From Palsa-504 sp963818225 (GTDB lineage Bacteria; Actinomycetota; Actinomycetes; Streptosporangiales; Streptosporangiaceae): a stretch of 64,000 nt of DNA. Positions 1-10,059 of the stretch are shown here, piece by piece. Position numbers and translations under genes: made by a program. The notes below the pieces were generated by a model, which searched no databases, had not been told where the DNA came from, and saw nothing but the letters and a program-made list of their open reading frames with translations. Positions within the stretch are counted from its first letter, which is position 1. Every line of letters begins with the position of its first letter. The stretch lies in the NCBI GenBank assembly GCA_963818225.1, contig CAWFRO010000003.1, forward strand, positions 1 to 64,000. Direction: 5' to 3'.

Positions 1-191
1 GGATCTTCTGCTGGCCCGATCTTCGGCAGCATCAAATCCAGCACCAGCAAGTCGTATTCGCAATTCTCTGCGTGATCCAGGCCCTCTTCGCCGTCAGCGG
101 CCACGTCGACGGCGTAGCCGGCTCCCTCGCGCAGCGCCCGCGCAATATTCTCGGCTAGCCGCCGTTCATCCTCGACCACCAAGACGCGCAT
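1..191 (-). CDS. OmpR-type response regulator, N-terminal fragment
   Basis: Reading the minus strand from the ATG at 189-191 gives the first 63 residues of a receiver domain, cut by the window edge. It begins MRVLVVEDERRLAENI, with the acidic pair EDE that binds magnesium and the LVLDLMLP segment that carries the phosphoacceptor aspartate. The family is a two-component transcription factor that is phosphorylated by a sensor kinase; the DNA-binding half lies outside the window, so the OmpR class is inferred from the style of the receiver. No indel is visible in this stretch, unlike the genes that follow. Confidence 0.8.
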   Translation of the reverse strand, partial: MRVLVVEDERRLAENIARALREGAGYAVDVAADGEEGLDHAENCEYDLLVLDLMLPKIGPAED

Positions 192-338
192 CGGGCTGCT
201 CCCTCCTGCCACATCTAGGTAGCACACTCGTCCGCCATATACAACGCCGCGCAGGAACGCGTTGTCGAAGTATCGGGCGTGCCGCCAAGCTTCTTGCGCG
301 CCAGCGTGAAGGGGACCAATCGCAAGCGAAACCCGAGG

Positions 339-611
339 TCACGGCACAATTACAATCGGGGCGCGCCAAAATGCCGCTTTCTACCCCGTCGGTACCAAAA
401 CGGTCACTTGGCAGTCGTATTGTCCCGCGGGAATCTGATTGAGGGCGACGGTGAATCGAACGGGCATCGTTTTCAATCGATTACTCAGCCCGTTTGCCGC
501 CGCGACCGGCTGCGTTTCCAAAGTTTTTTCTGTCCATCGTAGAGGCTCAGGAATGCGACTAACGACTGTCGCGCTTCCGTGCTTGGGAACTGTTACGCGT
601 TCTTCTCTTAA
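339..611 (-). pseudogene. 3' remnant of a VWA-domain (VWFA-related) secreted protein
   Basis: Directly after the stop codon of the cupin gene (612-614), and in the same frame, about 75 further codons read as protein. They contain the segments MPVRFTVALNQIPAGQY and DCQVTVLVPTG and end KAAFWRAPIVIVP before a TGA at 339-341. From memory this is the usual C-terminal end of VWFA-related proteins common in Acidobacteriota, which are normally several hundred residues long. An in-frame TAG at 381-383 stands where a CAG glutamine codon would be expected. Only the tail is present, so this is either a decayed copy or the result of a local misassembly. Family assignment is moderately sure; no function is claimed for the fragment. 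Confidence 0.5.
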
Positions 612-1771
612 CTATTGGCCGATTTTCGATGGCGGGACGGGCTTCGCTGAATACCATTCCTTCCAGCGTGTCTTGATGTCGTCGCCGTCGATGCGCTTGA
701 ACTCCAGACGATAGAAATGAATGGGGAACGCAGCAAGATCCGTAGCCTGATGAGGGGCCTGCGGATCCATAGTCGTGCACGTCGGGAATGCTTCGCCCGG
801 TGGTTCCGGGGTGGCACCGCCGATGGGCGCGTTGCGCGGATCGCTCGGATCGAGCGGATGATCCTTCACCACGGGCGCGCTGCTCCGCGGGCGGGTCAGC
901 ATTTCACCGACCGATCCGACCGAATCGTTGGCGAAGACGGAGGGGTACGGATGACCGTGCAGATTTTCGGTCTCGCCGGGACGAAAGACCACTTCGAGGA
1001 AGCGCACATGGTCATCTTCGTAGCGGAGGTAGTGGTTGTTCGGCGCGGCGCGCACGGAATCAAGCGCGAAGGGATACGGAAAATCCTTTGAGAACGGCGA
1101 CCCAACCTCTGGTATCGGGAGCAAGGACGAGATCTTTCACCGGCTTCTCCGGCTCGAGCATCCACGGGATACCACTTCTTCCAATTGGCGTAGAAGCCGT
1201 CGCCGTCCACGCGCTTGAATTCGACGCGATAGAAGTGAATCGGCCAGTCGCCATGGTTGGTGGCCTGGTGCGGCGCCTGCGGATCCGCGGACGCAGCAGG
1301 TGGGAAATTGCTTCCCGGGAGGCGGGCCGGCCCGCCCTCCGAAAGGCTGAGTTGCGCGGATCGTTCTGCACCAGATTGTTGTCGGTCGCGGCGGCGGCGC
1401 CGGAGGGCCATGGACGAGTCGAACGCGAAAATCGAGTCGTAGGGATGGTCGTGCATGACTTCGGTTTCGCCGGGACGAATGGTAACTTCGATTAAGCGAA
1501 CCTTGTCGTTTTCCCAGAGAATCTTGTGGTTCCGCCACGCCGCCTTGACGGACTCCATTTCGGGCGGCCAGGGCCAATCCTTGGGAGGCCAATAGGACGT
1601 GACGCGAGAGACGTCCGTTGCCTTCGCAGGCGACGGGGCAAGCGGTTGTGAGGACGATTGCGGAGGTACAATTGCTTGGTCTGCGGAGGGTTTCTGCTGC
1701 GCGCCCACCAACGCGCCCACGCCCAGTACGCAAGCGACTCCCACGATCGCGAATACCCTGCGAATGTTCAT
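612..1771 (-). CDS. Secreted protein with two cupin-like halves (frameshifted)
   Basis: The ATG at 1769-1771 starts a signal peptide (MNIRRVFAIVGVACVLG, ending near GAQQ). Two homologous halves follow. The first contains the segments VRLIEVTIRPGETEVMHDHP and YDSIFAFDSSM, the second VRFLEVVFRPGETENLHGHP and YPSVFANDS. Each ends with a copy of the segment DPQAPHQAT...PIHFYR(L/V)EFKR(I/V)DGD. The histidines of the HxHP element fit a cupin-like barrel. At least two indels (near 1400 and 1090-1110) break the frame; the second half is open from about 1124 to the TAG at 612-614. Substrate is unknown. The internal duplication is seen in the sequence; the cupin assignment rests on the short HxHP element and is less sure. 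Confidence 0.55.
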
Positions 1772-1948
1772 GATCCCCTGCCTTCCGGCAAACCAGCGGT
1801 GAAAGGATTTTGCCCCAAGGATTGGCAAAAAGGAAGCTGAGCGCTCGCGACTCCGGCACTCTCTGCCTCTTATACCCGCCGGCGCACGAAAAGTGGCTGC
1901 GACCAACTCTCTTCGCCGAACATCTAAGCAAGACATAAGGAGACCCAC

Positions 1949-2702
1949 ATGAAGAGACTCGAAGGAAAAGTAGCCGTAGTCACCGGCGGAAATAGCGGCA
2001 TCGGACTGGCGACCGCCAAGCGTTTCCAGGAAGAGGGCGCGAAGAGTAGCCATCTCCGGCCGCAGCCAGAAAACGCTCGACGAAGCCGTGAAAACGCTCG
2101 GGAAGGCCTGCTGGCCGTGCAGGCGGACGTCTCCAAGCTCGCCGACATCGATAAGCTGTATGCCGAGGTTTCGCGAACGCTGGGCAAAATCGATGTGCTG
2201 TTCGTGAATGCGGGAGTCGCCAAGTTCGCGCCGCTCGCCGACACATCCGAAAGTCTGTTCGACGAGCAATTCGACATCAACGTGAAGGGCGCATACTTCA
2301 CGATACAGAAAGCGTTGCCGTTCCTGAATGACGGCGCATCGATCATCTTGAATACCAGCGTGGCGGGCATCAAAGGCACCGTCGCGGCGCAGCGCCTATT
2401 CGGCGACAAAAGCGGCGATGCGTTCCATGGCCAGAACCGCGGCGGCAGAACTCGTCGGACGCGGCATTCGCGTGAACGCCGTGGCTCCGGGGCCGATCGT
2501 CACGCCGATCTTCGGAAGAACCGGGACTATCGCAGGAAGGCATCGACGAATTCTCAAAGGATGTCATCGCGAAGGGTTCCCATGAGGCGATTCGGGCAGC
2601 CCGAGGAAGTGGCCGGCGCCGTGGCGTTTCTTGGCGTCGCAGGATGCGTCCTATATCACCGGCGTCGAACTCAACGTAGACGGCGGGTACGGGCAAATCT
2701 AA
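1949..2702 (+). CDS. SDR-family oxidoreductase (frameshifted)
   Basis: Starts at ATG 1949 behind AAGGAG at 1937-1942. The N-terminal segment KVAVVTGGNSGIGLATAKR is the Rossmann TGxxxGIG motif for NAD(P). FVNAGVAKFAP gives the NAG motif, and ILNTSVAG the catalytic serine region. After an indel near 2385 the proper frame resumes with RTAAAELVGRGIRVNAVAPGP and runs to YITGVELNVDGGYGQI before TAA 2700-2702. Another indel lies near 2045. The catalytic tyrosine region falls at the damaged site. Length is about 250 residues, normal for a classical SDR. The natural substrate cannot be read from the sequence. Confidence 0.8.
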
Positions 2703-2846
2703 GTCTTCGGAGCCGCTGCGCGAGAGTTGCGGACGCTCTCGTGCAGCAGCTCCGGCGAATTCTTTCGATCACAGAAAAACTCTAGCGCCGAAAGAGCGAC
2801 TCGCCTTACACTGAAGCCGTCCGGAGCGAGTTCCCATATCGATCCC

Positions 2847-4575
2847 ATGGCCAGCGCCTCTGATAGCCTCGGCAGCGCCCAACCCAGAAGCACCGCACCT
2901 GCGGGCGCCGCCGCGCAGCGCAGGCAGCGCTCCGGCGGCCGGCAACTGGAAGCCCCGGTTCAACCCCTGGCTGATTGCCGTGGTGGTCGCCCTGGCGGCG
3001 TTCATGGAGGTGCTCGACACCAGCATCGCCAACGTCGCGCTTCCCTACATGGCCGGCAGTCTTGGCGCGAGCAACGACCAGAGCACCTGGGTGCTCACCT
3101 CCTATCTCGTCTCGAATGCCATCGTGCTGCCCATCAGCGGATGGCTTTCGAGCGTGCTCGGCCGCAAGCGGTTCTTCATGATCTGCCTGGTGATTTTCAC
3201 CGTGAGTTCCCTGCTCTGCGGCATCGCGCCGAGCCTGGGGGCGATCATCGTGTTCCGCATCCTGCAAGGGCTGGGCGGCGGCGGACTTCAGCCGATGGCG
3301 CAGGCCATCCTCGCGGACACTTTCCCTCCCGAGAAGCGCGGCCTGGCGTTCGCGCTCTACGGCGTCACCGTCATCGTGGCGCCGACGATCGGGCCGACCC
3401 TCGGCGGCTGGATCACGGACAACTACACCTGGCGCTGGATTTTCTTCATCAACTTGCCGGTGGGAATTCTGGCGCTGTTTCTGGTGTATCGCCTGATCGA
3501 CGACCCGCCCTGGGCCAAGAGCATCCAGGGCGCACTTGCGAAGATCGACTACATCGGCGTGTCGCTGCTGATCTCTGGGCGTCGGCGCGCTGCAGATCAT
3601 GCTCGACAAGGGCCAGGAGGATGATTGGTTCGGCTCGCATTTCATTCCTCACCCTGGCCGTGCTTGCCGCCGTGGGGCTGGTGTCGCTGGTCATCTGGGA
3701 ATGGTTCTACAAGAATCCGATCATCGAAGTGCGCCTGTTCAAGAATCTGAACTTCCTGGGCGCCAACGGCATGATGTTCATCCTGGGCTGATGCTGTTTT
3801 CGCAGCCTGGTGATGATGCCGCTGTTCCTGCAATCGCTCATGGGCTACACGGCGGAGTCGGCCGGCCTGGTGCTTTCGGGCGGCGGCTTGCTTTTGCTGT
3901 TTCTGATGCCCATCGTGGGCGTGCTCTCGGGCAAGATGCCGGCGCGCTATCTGGTTGCGTTCGGCTGGCTGACGCTTTCCGCCGCGATGTTCTATTCCAC
4001 CCAGCGGCTGGATCTGGAGATCAGCTTCCGAAGCGCCAGCGTGCTGCGCGTGGTTCAGGTGTTTGGCCTGGGATTTCTGTTCGTTCCCATCAATCTGAGC
4101 TCGTACATCGGAATGCCGGCGGAAAAGAGCGGCAGCGTCGCGGGCATGGTCAATTTCATGCGCAATATCGGCAGCAGCGTGGGAACTTCCATGGTCACCA
4201 CGCTGCTGGCGCGGCGAGCGCAGGTGCATCAAGCGTACCTGGTGCGCAACGTCGCGGCCGGCAGCCCGCATCTTGCAGCGGAACGCGGCGGGCTTGGCGG
4301 GGCGTTTGGCGACATCGGGCGTGGGCGCTCGCAGACGCTGCCCAGCGAGCCTACGCGCTGCTGTATCAGAACGCTGATCGGGCAGGCCACCACTGCTGGC
4401 TTACATCGATACATTTCGTGTTCTGGCCATATTGGCGTCCATCATGTTTCTGCTTTCCTTCGCCTTGAAGAAAAATAAGCCGGGCGGGCGCCGGGTGGTC
4501 GGTGGAGTAGCGGCCTGTATGTATATATGCGGCGTGTATATAATGGCCGCGCTTGCCAGGTGCCGCTCGGCGTAG
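2847..4575 (+). CDS. DHA2-type MFS multidrug efflux transporter (frameshifted)
   Basis: A 14-helix major facilitator of the EmrB/QacA kind, probably driven by the proton gradient. After an indel near 2950 the segment NPWLIAVVVALAAFMEVLDT is the typical first helix with the LDTSIANVALP motif. GWLSSVLGRKRFF is the loop 2-3 motif, and ILQGLGGGGLQPM with LYGVTVIVAPTIGPTLGGW is motif C, characteristic of antiporters. The C-terminal half resumes after indels near 3570-3640 and 3795 (MMPLFLQSLMGYTAESAG, SVAGMVNFMRNIGSSVG). The true stop is uncertain: the last frame ends at 4575 (TAG), another at 4478. No HlyD-type partner is next to it, so the partner protein, if any, is elsewhere. Confidence 0.75.
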
Positions 4576-4605
4576 CGACGGAATCTGGTCTCGGAGAAAT
4601 GCACC

Positions 4606-5275
4606 ATGATCCGAGTCATCACCATCGAACGCGAATACGGCAGCGGCGGCGCCGAAATCGCCAAGCCGCGTGGCGGAGCGCCTGGGCTGGAAGCTGTGGG
4701 ATCAGCTGCTGACCAACGAAATCGCCCGCCTGATGGAGTGCGATTGCCGCGTGGTTGAGGAGCACGAGGAAAAGCGCGATCCCTTGTTCTACCGCCTGAT
4801 GCGCGCCTTCATGCGCGGCAGCCACGAAGGCAGCTTGAAGCTCCGCGGCTGAAGATGGCGGACACCGATTGCATCCGCGAGGTCGCCGAGCGGGTGGTGA
4901 AAAACGCCGCGCGAAGAGGGCAAATGCGTCATCGTCGGCCGCGGCTCCGCCTACTACCTGCAAAATCGCACCGACGCCTTTCACGTATTCATTTACGCTC
5001 CGTTTGACGAAAAGGTCCGGCGGCTGCAGGCCGGCGGCAAGAGCGAGAGCGAAGCCGTCCAGCTTGCCGAAACCGTCGATCGCGACCGCGCCGCTTTCAT
5101 CAAGCAATATTTCGGCGTCGAATGGCCCGATCGGCACCGCTTTCACCTGATGATCAACTCCACGATCGGCGGGGCGACGGCAGTGGAAACGATTCTCAAC
5201 GGCATCGCGATGGTCGAGAAGCAACAGACGGGATCGGCGCCCGCTGCTGCTGCTCCGCGACCCACAGCGCCGTAG
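4606..5275 (+). CDS. Cytidylate-kinase-like family protein (frameshifted)
   Basis: ATG at 4606 opens with MIRVITIEREYGSGGAEIA, the form of P-loop region seen in the cytidylate-kinase-like family. The segments CVIVGRGSAYYLQ, AFHVFIYAPFDEKVRRL and the run of charged residues ending DRDRAAFIKQYFGVEWPD are the later nucleotide-kinase landmarks. The gene ends at TAG 5273-5275 with an alanine/proline tail. Indels occur near 4665, 4855 and 4910. Members of this family are P-loop kinases of unknown substrate, distinct from housekeeping Cmk, and no linkage to rpsA or aroA is seen here. Confidence 0.7.
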
Positions 5276-5297
5276 TCCGCTTCGTTCAGGTGATCCA

Positions 5298-5798
5298 GTG
5301 AGCCCACGTGCCGTTGCTGTCGAGCGCGTTACCTTTACATCCTCGAAGCCGTTCGCCGAAGTTGTGAAGACGCTCGAATCGTCCGTAGGCCGGCCCGACA
5401 TGAGCGCCTTTTCGAAGGACGTTTCTGCCGTGCAAAACGCTGTGGAACTCGAGCGAGTCATCAATAGCGCCACTGGAAGCGCGGGCTTAATGCTCTTCGT
5501 GCGACTCGACCTGGGTGAGTTTCTTCGCAAGGCACAGGAACCCAACGCGCGCCGCAGCATTCGTTACCTCATCGGAAATCCGCTCATCATGAAAGAGATG
5601 GTCAAGCACGTTCCAGATGCCGGCTCCTACGCGCCGGTCACCATACTTGTCGACGAGCGCGCCGATGGCGTGAACATCACTTATGACAGGATGGCCAGCT
5701 TTTTGGCGCCCTATGGAAATCCTGAAGCCCTGAAAGTGGCGCGCGACCTGGACGCCAAAGTGGAAGCCCTCCTCGCGAAAGCCGCGATCGTCGCGTAG
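5298..5798 (+). CDS. DUF302 family protein
   Basis: One of the few uninterrupted genes in the left part, 166 residues, starting with GTG at 5298. The C-terminal segment ITYDRMASFLAPYGNPEAL followed by KVARDLDAKVEALL is characteristic of DUF302. The fold is small and alpha/beta; the molecular role is unknown, though members are often secreted or fused to redox genes. There is no clear signal peptide in this copy. The middle of the protein (FLRKAQEPNARRSIRYLIGN) is the variable part that follows the first conserved block. Confidence 0.8.
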   Translation: MSPRAVAVERVTFTSSKPFAEVVKTLESSVGRPDMSAFSKDVSAVQNAVELERVINSATGSAGLMLFVRLDLGEFLRKAQEPNARRSIRYLIGNPLIMKEMVKHVPDAGSYAPVTILVDERADGVNITYDRMASFLAPYGNPEALKVARDLDAKVEALLAKAAIVA

Positions 5799-5937
5799 CA
5801 CTCCCTTTACTTCGCTGTCATCCCCCCCCCGAATCTCGGGAGCACCCCCTACCCCCCCCGCCATGGGGCGGGCCTATTCGGCGTACGGCAAAACCGTTGA
5901 CGCCAAATCGGCACAAGACGAAAGGGGAGAACGTTCC

Positions 5938-6419
5938 ATGATCATGGGCATGCCCACGCTCACGTTCGTACACGTCTTTATCAGCCTCATCGGGATCTTG
6001 TCGGGCTTCGTGATCGTCTTCGGGATGATGGCCTCGAACCGGCTCGACGGTTGCAACGGCCTGTTTCTCATCAGCACCGTGCTGACCAGCGTGACCGGCT
6101 TTCTTTCCCGTTCCTCGGGATGATGCCGGGAATCGTCCTCGGCGTCCTGTCGCTCATTGCGCTGAGGATCGCGCTCTTCGCCCGTTACACCCCAAATCGC
6201 CTAGGAGGATGGCGCCGCACCTACGTCATCACCGCCATCATCGCGCTTTACTTCAATGTCTTCGTTTTCATCGCACAGCTCTTTATGAAGGTGCCCGCGC
6301 TGCACGATCTGGCGCCCACGGGAAAAGAGCCGCCCTTCTTGATCGCGCAAATCGCTACATGGTTCTCTTCATCGTGCTCGGCATCTTCGCCGCGCGCGGA
6401 TTCCGGGCCGGCCGCCTGG
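5938..6419 (+). CDS. Small integral membrane protein (frameshifted)
   Basis: Begins at ATG 5938 with MIMGMPTLTFVHVFISLIGI and shows four hydrophobic segments: FVHVFISLIGILSGFVIVFG, LFLISTVLTSVTGFFPF, IVLGVLSLIALRIALFARY and TYVITAIIALYFNVFVFIA. A conserved loop FMKVPALHDLAPT follows, and a last helix (MVLFIVLGIFAARGFR) is reached after an indel near 6355. Another indel lies near 6105. I recognise the pattern as a common uncharacterised membrane protein of proteobacteria and acidobacteria but know no function. The end is uncertain, because the gene converges on the hydrolase gene on the other strand. Confidence 0.55.
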
Positions 6420-7163
6420 TCAGCGGCCTCCGCAGCCGCGCCGCGCTTCGTCGAAGCCATCGAAAAGCCGCGCCGCTCCGTCTGTCGCGCAGTGTTCCGA
6501 TAATGTGCGGCTGCCCTGGTTCGACGGCGAATCGCACATGCAGGCCGTCGGCGCGAAGCTGCGAAGCTTGCTGCTGGACGACCGTCCAGCCAATCTGAGT
6601 CCAATCCTCCCACATACATGTTGATGCACATGTGCGCGATGGCGTGGATGGAAGCGGAAGCGGCATCCGGCAGGTAGCCGGGAAAACCGGTGATGGAAAG
6701 AAAATATTGCGGATAAAGCGCGGCAATGTAAAAAGCGCTGATGCCGCCGTTGGACATCCCGCGGCATGAAACTTGCCGCCCTCGATCTTGAAGTCGTGAA
6801 GGATGGCTTCGAGAAACGCGGGAAAGATGCGCTGGCCTTCCTCGAAAAACATGTCGCCGTTAGGCGCCGCGGGTATCACCAGAATGTAGCCGCGCCGCTC
6901 GGCCTGATCGCGATAATTTTTATCCAGCACTTCGTTCACGAGATCCATGGTCTGCGATCCCGGCGGGAAACGCGAAAACCGCGGGATAGGTCTTCGCCGG
7001 ATCGTAGCCGTTGGGAAGCACCACCTTATAGTGAACGGTCGTCCCTCCCATATCTTGCGTCTTATCGAGAACCTCCGCTCGCGCGACGGGCGCCCAGATG
7101 CATCACCAACATCCCGGCGAGCAAGCTTAAGACGATGGTCCAAACACCCTGGCGGAAAGTCAC
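6420..7163 (-). CDS. Secreted alpha/beta hydrolase / esterase (frameshifted)
   Basis: The start is GTG at 7161-7163, 6 bases after AGGAGG on the minus strand, followed by a signal peptide (TFRQGVWTIVLSLLAGMLVM). The catalytic region reads GGKFHAAGMSNGGISAFYIA, giving the GxSxG nucleophile elbow in the form GMSNGG. Upstream, YILVIPAAPNGDMFFEEGQ fits the oxyanion side. A later segment (HAIAHMCINMYVGGLDSDWL) supplies a likely acid-loop aspartate, and FAVEPGQPH a candidate histidine. Indels near 7080, 6990, 6765 and 6570 break the frame. The overall form is that of LpqC/PHB-depolymerase-like esterases; substrate unknown. Confidence 0.65.
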
Positions 7164-7325
7164 GGTCGCCTCCTGAACGGAAGGACGATTCTCCTGGATG
7201 AGCCGCCCGCTTCAGCGCACATTTCCGATTTGGTAGTTACTCTGCCGCATGGTGCTGCCGTCACGAGGTGGGAGCAGCAACGCTGTATCGAAATAGCCCG
7301 GCTGGCATCGATATAATCGAAACTT

Positions 7326-10031
7326 ATGGCGCTGGAAGAATACCGCGAGAAACGCAAGTTCCAGAGCACCCCGGAGCCCAAGGGGCCTCGCGGCCGGGGC
7401 GCGGCAACCACTTTGTGGTGCAGGAACACCACGCCACGCGGCTGCACTACGACTTTCGCCTGGAAGTGAACGGCGTGCTGGTGTCCTGGGCCGTTCCGAA
7501 GGGGCCATCGCTCGATCCCGGCGGACAAGCGCCTGGCCATTCAGACCGAAGATCATCCGCTCGACTACGCGAAGTTCGAGGGCACCATTCCCGCGGGCAA
7601 CTACGGCGCGGGACAGGTGATCGTTTGGGACGAGGGCACGTTCGAGCCGGAAGGTTCGCTTTCGGCTCGCGAGCAGATCGATCGCGGCGAACTGAAAATG
7701 ACGCTGCACGGCCACAAGCTGAAGGGCAGCTTCGTGCTGGTGAAGCTGCGCGGCAGCCGTACCGGGAAACCGGGCAAGGAATGGCTGCTGATCAAGCATC
7801 GCGACGCGGAGGCGCGAACCGGGATGGAGCGATCGGCGACCATCCGGAGTCGGTGATTTCCGGGCGCAGCCTCTCGCCGGCGAAAAGCAAAGAGGCGGCG
7901 CAAGGCACGCAGCGCCGTCCCGGCAAGCACGCTTCGTACGAAGGCCGCCGCTCGCGAAAGCCGGCCGCGATTCAATTTCCCGGCGGGCGCGAAACGCGCG
8001 CCCATGCCGGAGAAAATCGTTCCTGCTCTCGCGACGCTCGCCGACAAGCCGTTCTCGAGTCCCGAATGGCTCTTTGAGATCAAATGGGACGGCGAGCGGA
8101 CTCTGGCGCGCGTGAAGAGCCGGCCGGCTGGAGCTGTGGTCGCGTTCGCAGCGCAATATCACGCGGCGAGTATCCGGATCTTGGCGGAAATTCCGGAACA
8201 CGTCGCGCGGCCACGACGTGTGGCTCGACGGCGAAATCGTGACGCTCGATGCCGACGGGCGGAGCGATTTCGAGCGGTTGCAGCAGCGGTTTTCGGTGCG
8301 CGCGCCGAGCAAGCAGTTGATGGAAAAAGTGCCGGTCGTCTATTACGCGTTCGATCTGCTGTATTGCGACGGGCACGACCTGCGCGGCGTTCCGCTGCTG
8401 GAGCGAAAGAATCTGCTGGCGCAAATTCTTCGACGCCGATTCGCGCGTGCGCTACTCCGACCACGAGATCGCGCAAGGGCAAGGAGTTGTACGAGCTGGC
8501 CGCGGAGAAAGCACCTCGAGGGGATCATCGGCAAGGAAATCCACGGCCGATACCCGGAAGGGCGCACGCGATCGTGGCTGAAGTTCAAACTGGGCAGGGA
8601 TCTGGACGCGGTGGTGGGCGGATGGACCGATCCGCGCAAGTCCCGCGAGCATTTCGGCGCGCTTCTGGCGGGGCTCTACGAAGGCGGAGAAATTGAAATA
8701 CGTGGCCAGCGTGGGAACCGGATTTTCACGTTCCGCGTGCAAGCCGCGCTGGCAAAGCAACTGGCGGCGCTGGCCACGAAGAAATGCCCGTTCGACGAAG
8801 CAGCCAGCGACGGCGACGAAGGCGCATTGGGTGAAGCCGGAGCTGGTGATGCGCGTGGGCTACGCGAATTGGACCGAAGGCCGCAGCCTGCGAGCGCCGC
8901 GTTTCCTCGGCTTGGTGCCGGATCGCAAACCGGAAGAGTGCACGTTCGCGAAGGAAACGACTCCTGCGATGGCCGCAGGACGATGATCCGCCGCGAACCA
9001 GAAGCGCCGCGGCAAAACGCGCAGGCGAGCCGCCGGAAGCCCGCGCAAAAGCGCGATGGACAGCGCCGCAGGCGAAGAGGAACTTGCCGCGGAACTGAAG
9101 AGCGGATCGCGAGAGCAATTGGCGGTGGAAATCGAAGGGAAAGTCGCTGCAGCCTCACGAACCTGAACAAAGTGTATTTCCCGGGCGACGGCTACACCAA
9201 GCGGGATCTTCTCCACTACTACCTGACGATTTCGCCGTTCCTCCTGCCGTTCCTAAAGGATCGCCCGCTGGTGCTGCGGCGCTATCCGAACGGAATCGCC
9301 TCGAAGGCCTTTTTCCAAAAGGATGCCGGAAAAAAAATTCCCGGAGTGGATCGAGACCGCGGCGATCGAATCCGAGAGCAAGCGCGAGACGATCCACTAC
9401 TTTCTTGCAACGACCTGCCGACCCTGCTGTACCTCACGAACCTGGGCTGCATCGATCACAATCCGTGGTCGAGCCGCGCCGATGATCAGGAGCATCCCGA
9501 TTACATCTTTTTCGATCTCGATCCCTCGGACGACACGCCATTCGCCGACGTCATCGCGCTGGCAAAAGACCTGGTGACGAAGCTCGAATCGCTGCGGCTG
9601 AAGGTCTACATCAAGACTTCCGGCGCGACCGGAATTCACATCTACATTCCCATCCATCCGCACTACACCTTCGAGCAAGTGCGGAAGTTCGTCGAAGTGG
9701 TCGCCGGCTGGGCCGCGCGGGACAATCCGGGGCGGATTACCTCGGAAAGAACGGTCAGCAAGAGGCCCAAGCGCAGCATCTACATCGACGCGCACCAGAA
9801 TTCGCGCGGGCAATCTTTGGCGTCGGTTTATTCCGTGCGCGCCTTCCCGCACGCGCCAGTGTCCACGCCCATTTCGCGCAAGCGAGCTGACCGCAAAGCT
9901 GCGCCCGGATTCCTGGACGCTGAAGTCGATTCCCGAAGCGGATCGAAAAAGTCGGCGACCTGTGGGCCAATTTCTGGAAAGATCGCCAGGACATCGAAAC
10001 AGCGGTCGAGAATCTCTCCTCGAAGCTGTAG
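7326..10031 (+). CDS. ligD: ATP-dependent DNA ligase D (LigD), PE-Lig-Pol order (frameshifted)
   Basis: Three domains of the bacterial NHEJ ligase can be read across several frames. From about 7400 comes the 3'-phosphoesterase domain (HFVVQEHHATRLHYDFRLEV, VSWAVPKGPS, FEGTIPAGNYGAGQVIVWDEG). From 8004 the ligase domain follows, with the adenylation motif EIKWDGE (lysine of KxDG) and LEGIIGKEIHGRYPEGR. From about 9150 the primase-polymerase domain gives LTNLNKVYFPGDGYTKRDLL, the metal-binding FFDLDPSD and the SGATGIHIYIPI motif. It ends at TAG 10029-10031. The PE-Lig-Pol order matches Pseudomonas LigD rather than mycobacterial LigD. LigD seals double-strand breaks with Ku; no ku gene lies in this window. 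At least six indels interrupt it. Confidence 0.85.
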
Positions 10032-10059
10032 CTCCCGCGCTCTGGACGTATCGCTCGCG

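Noticed and set aside
7326..10031. Programmed frameshifting in ligD
   Set aside because: Breaks occur in all neighbouring genes at similar density and without slippery-site pattern, so errors are the simpler cause.
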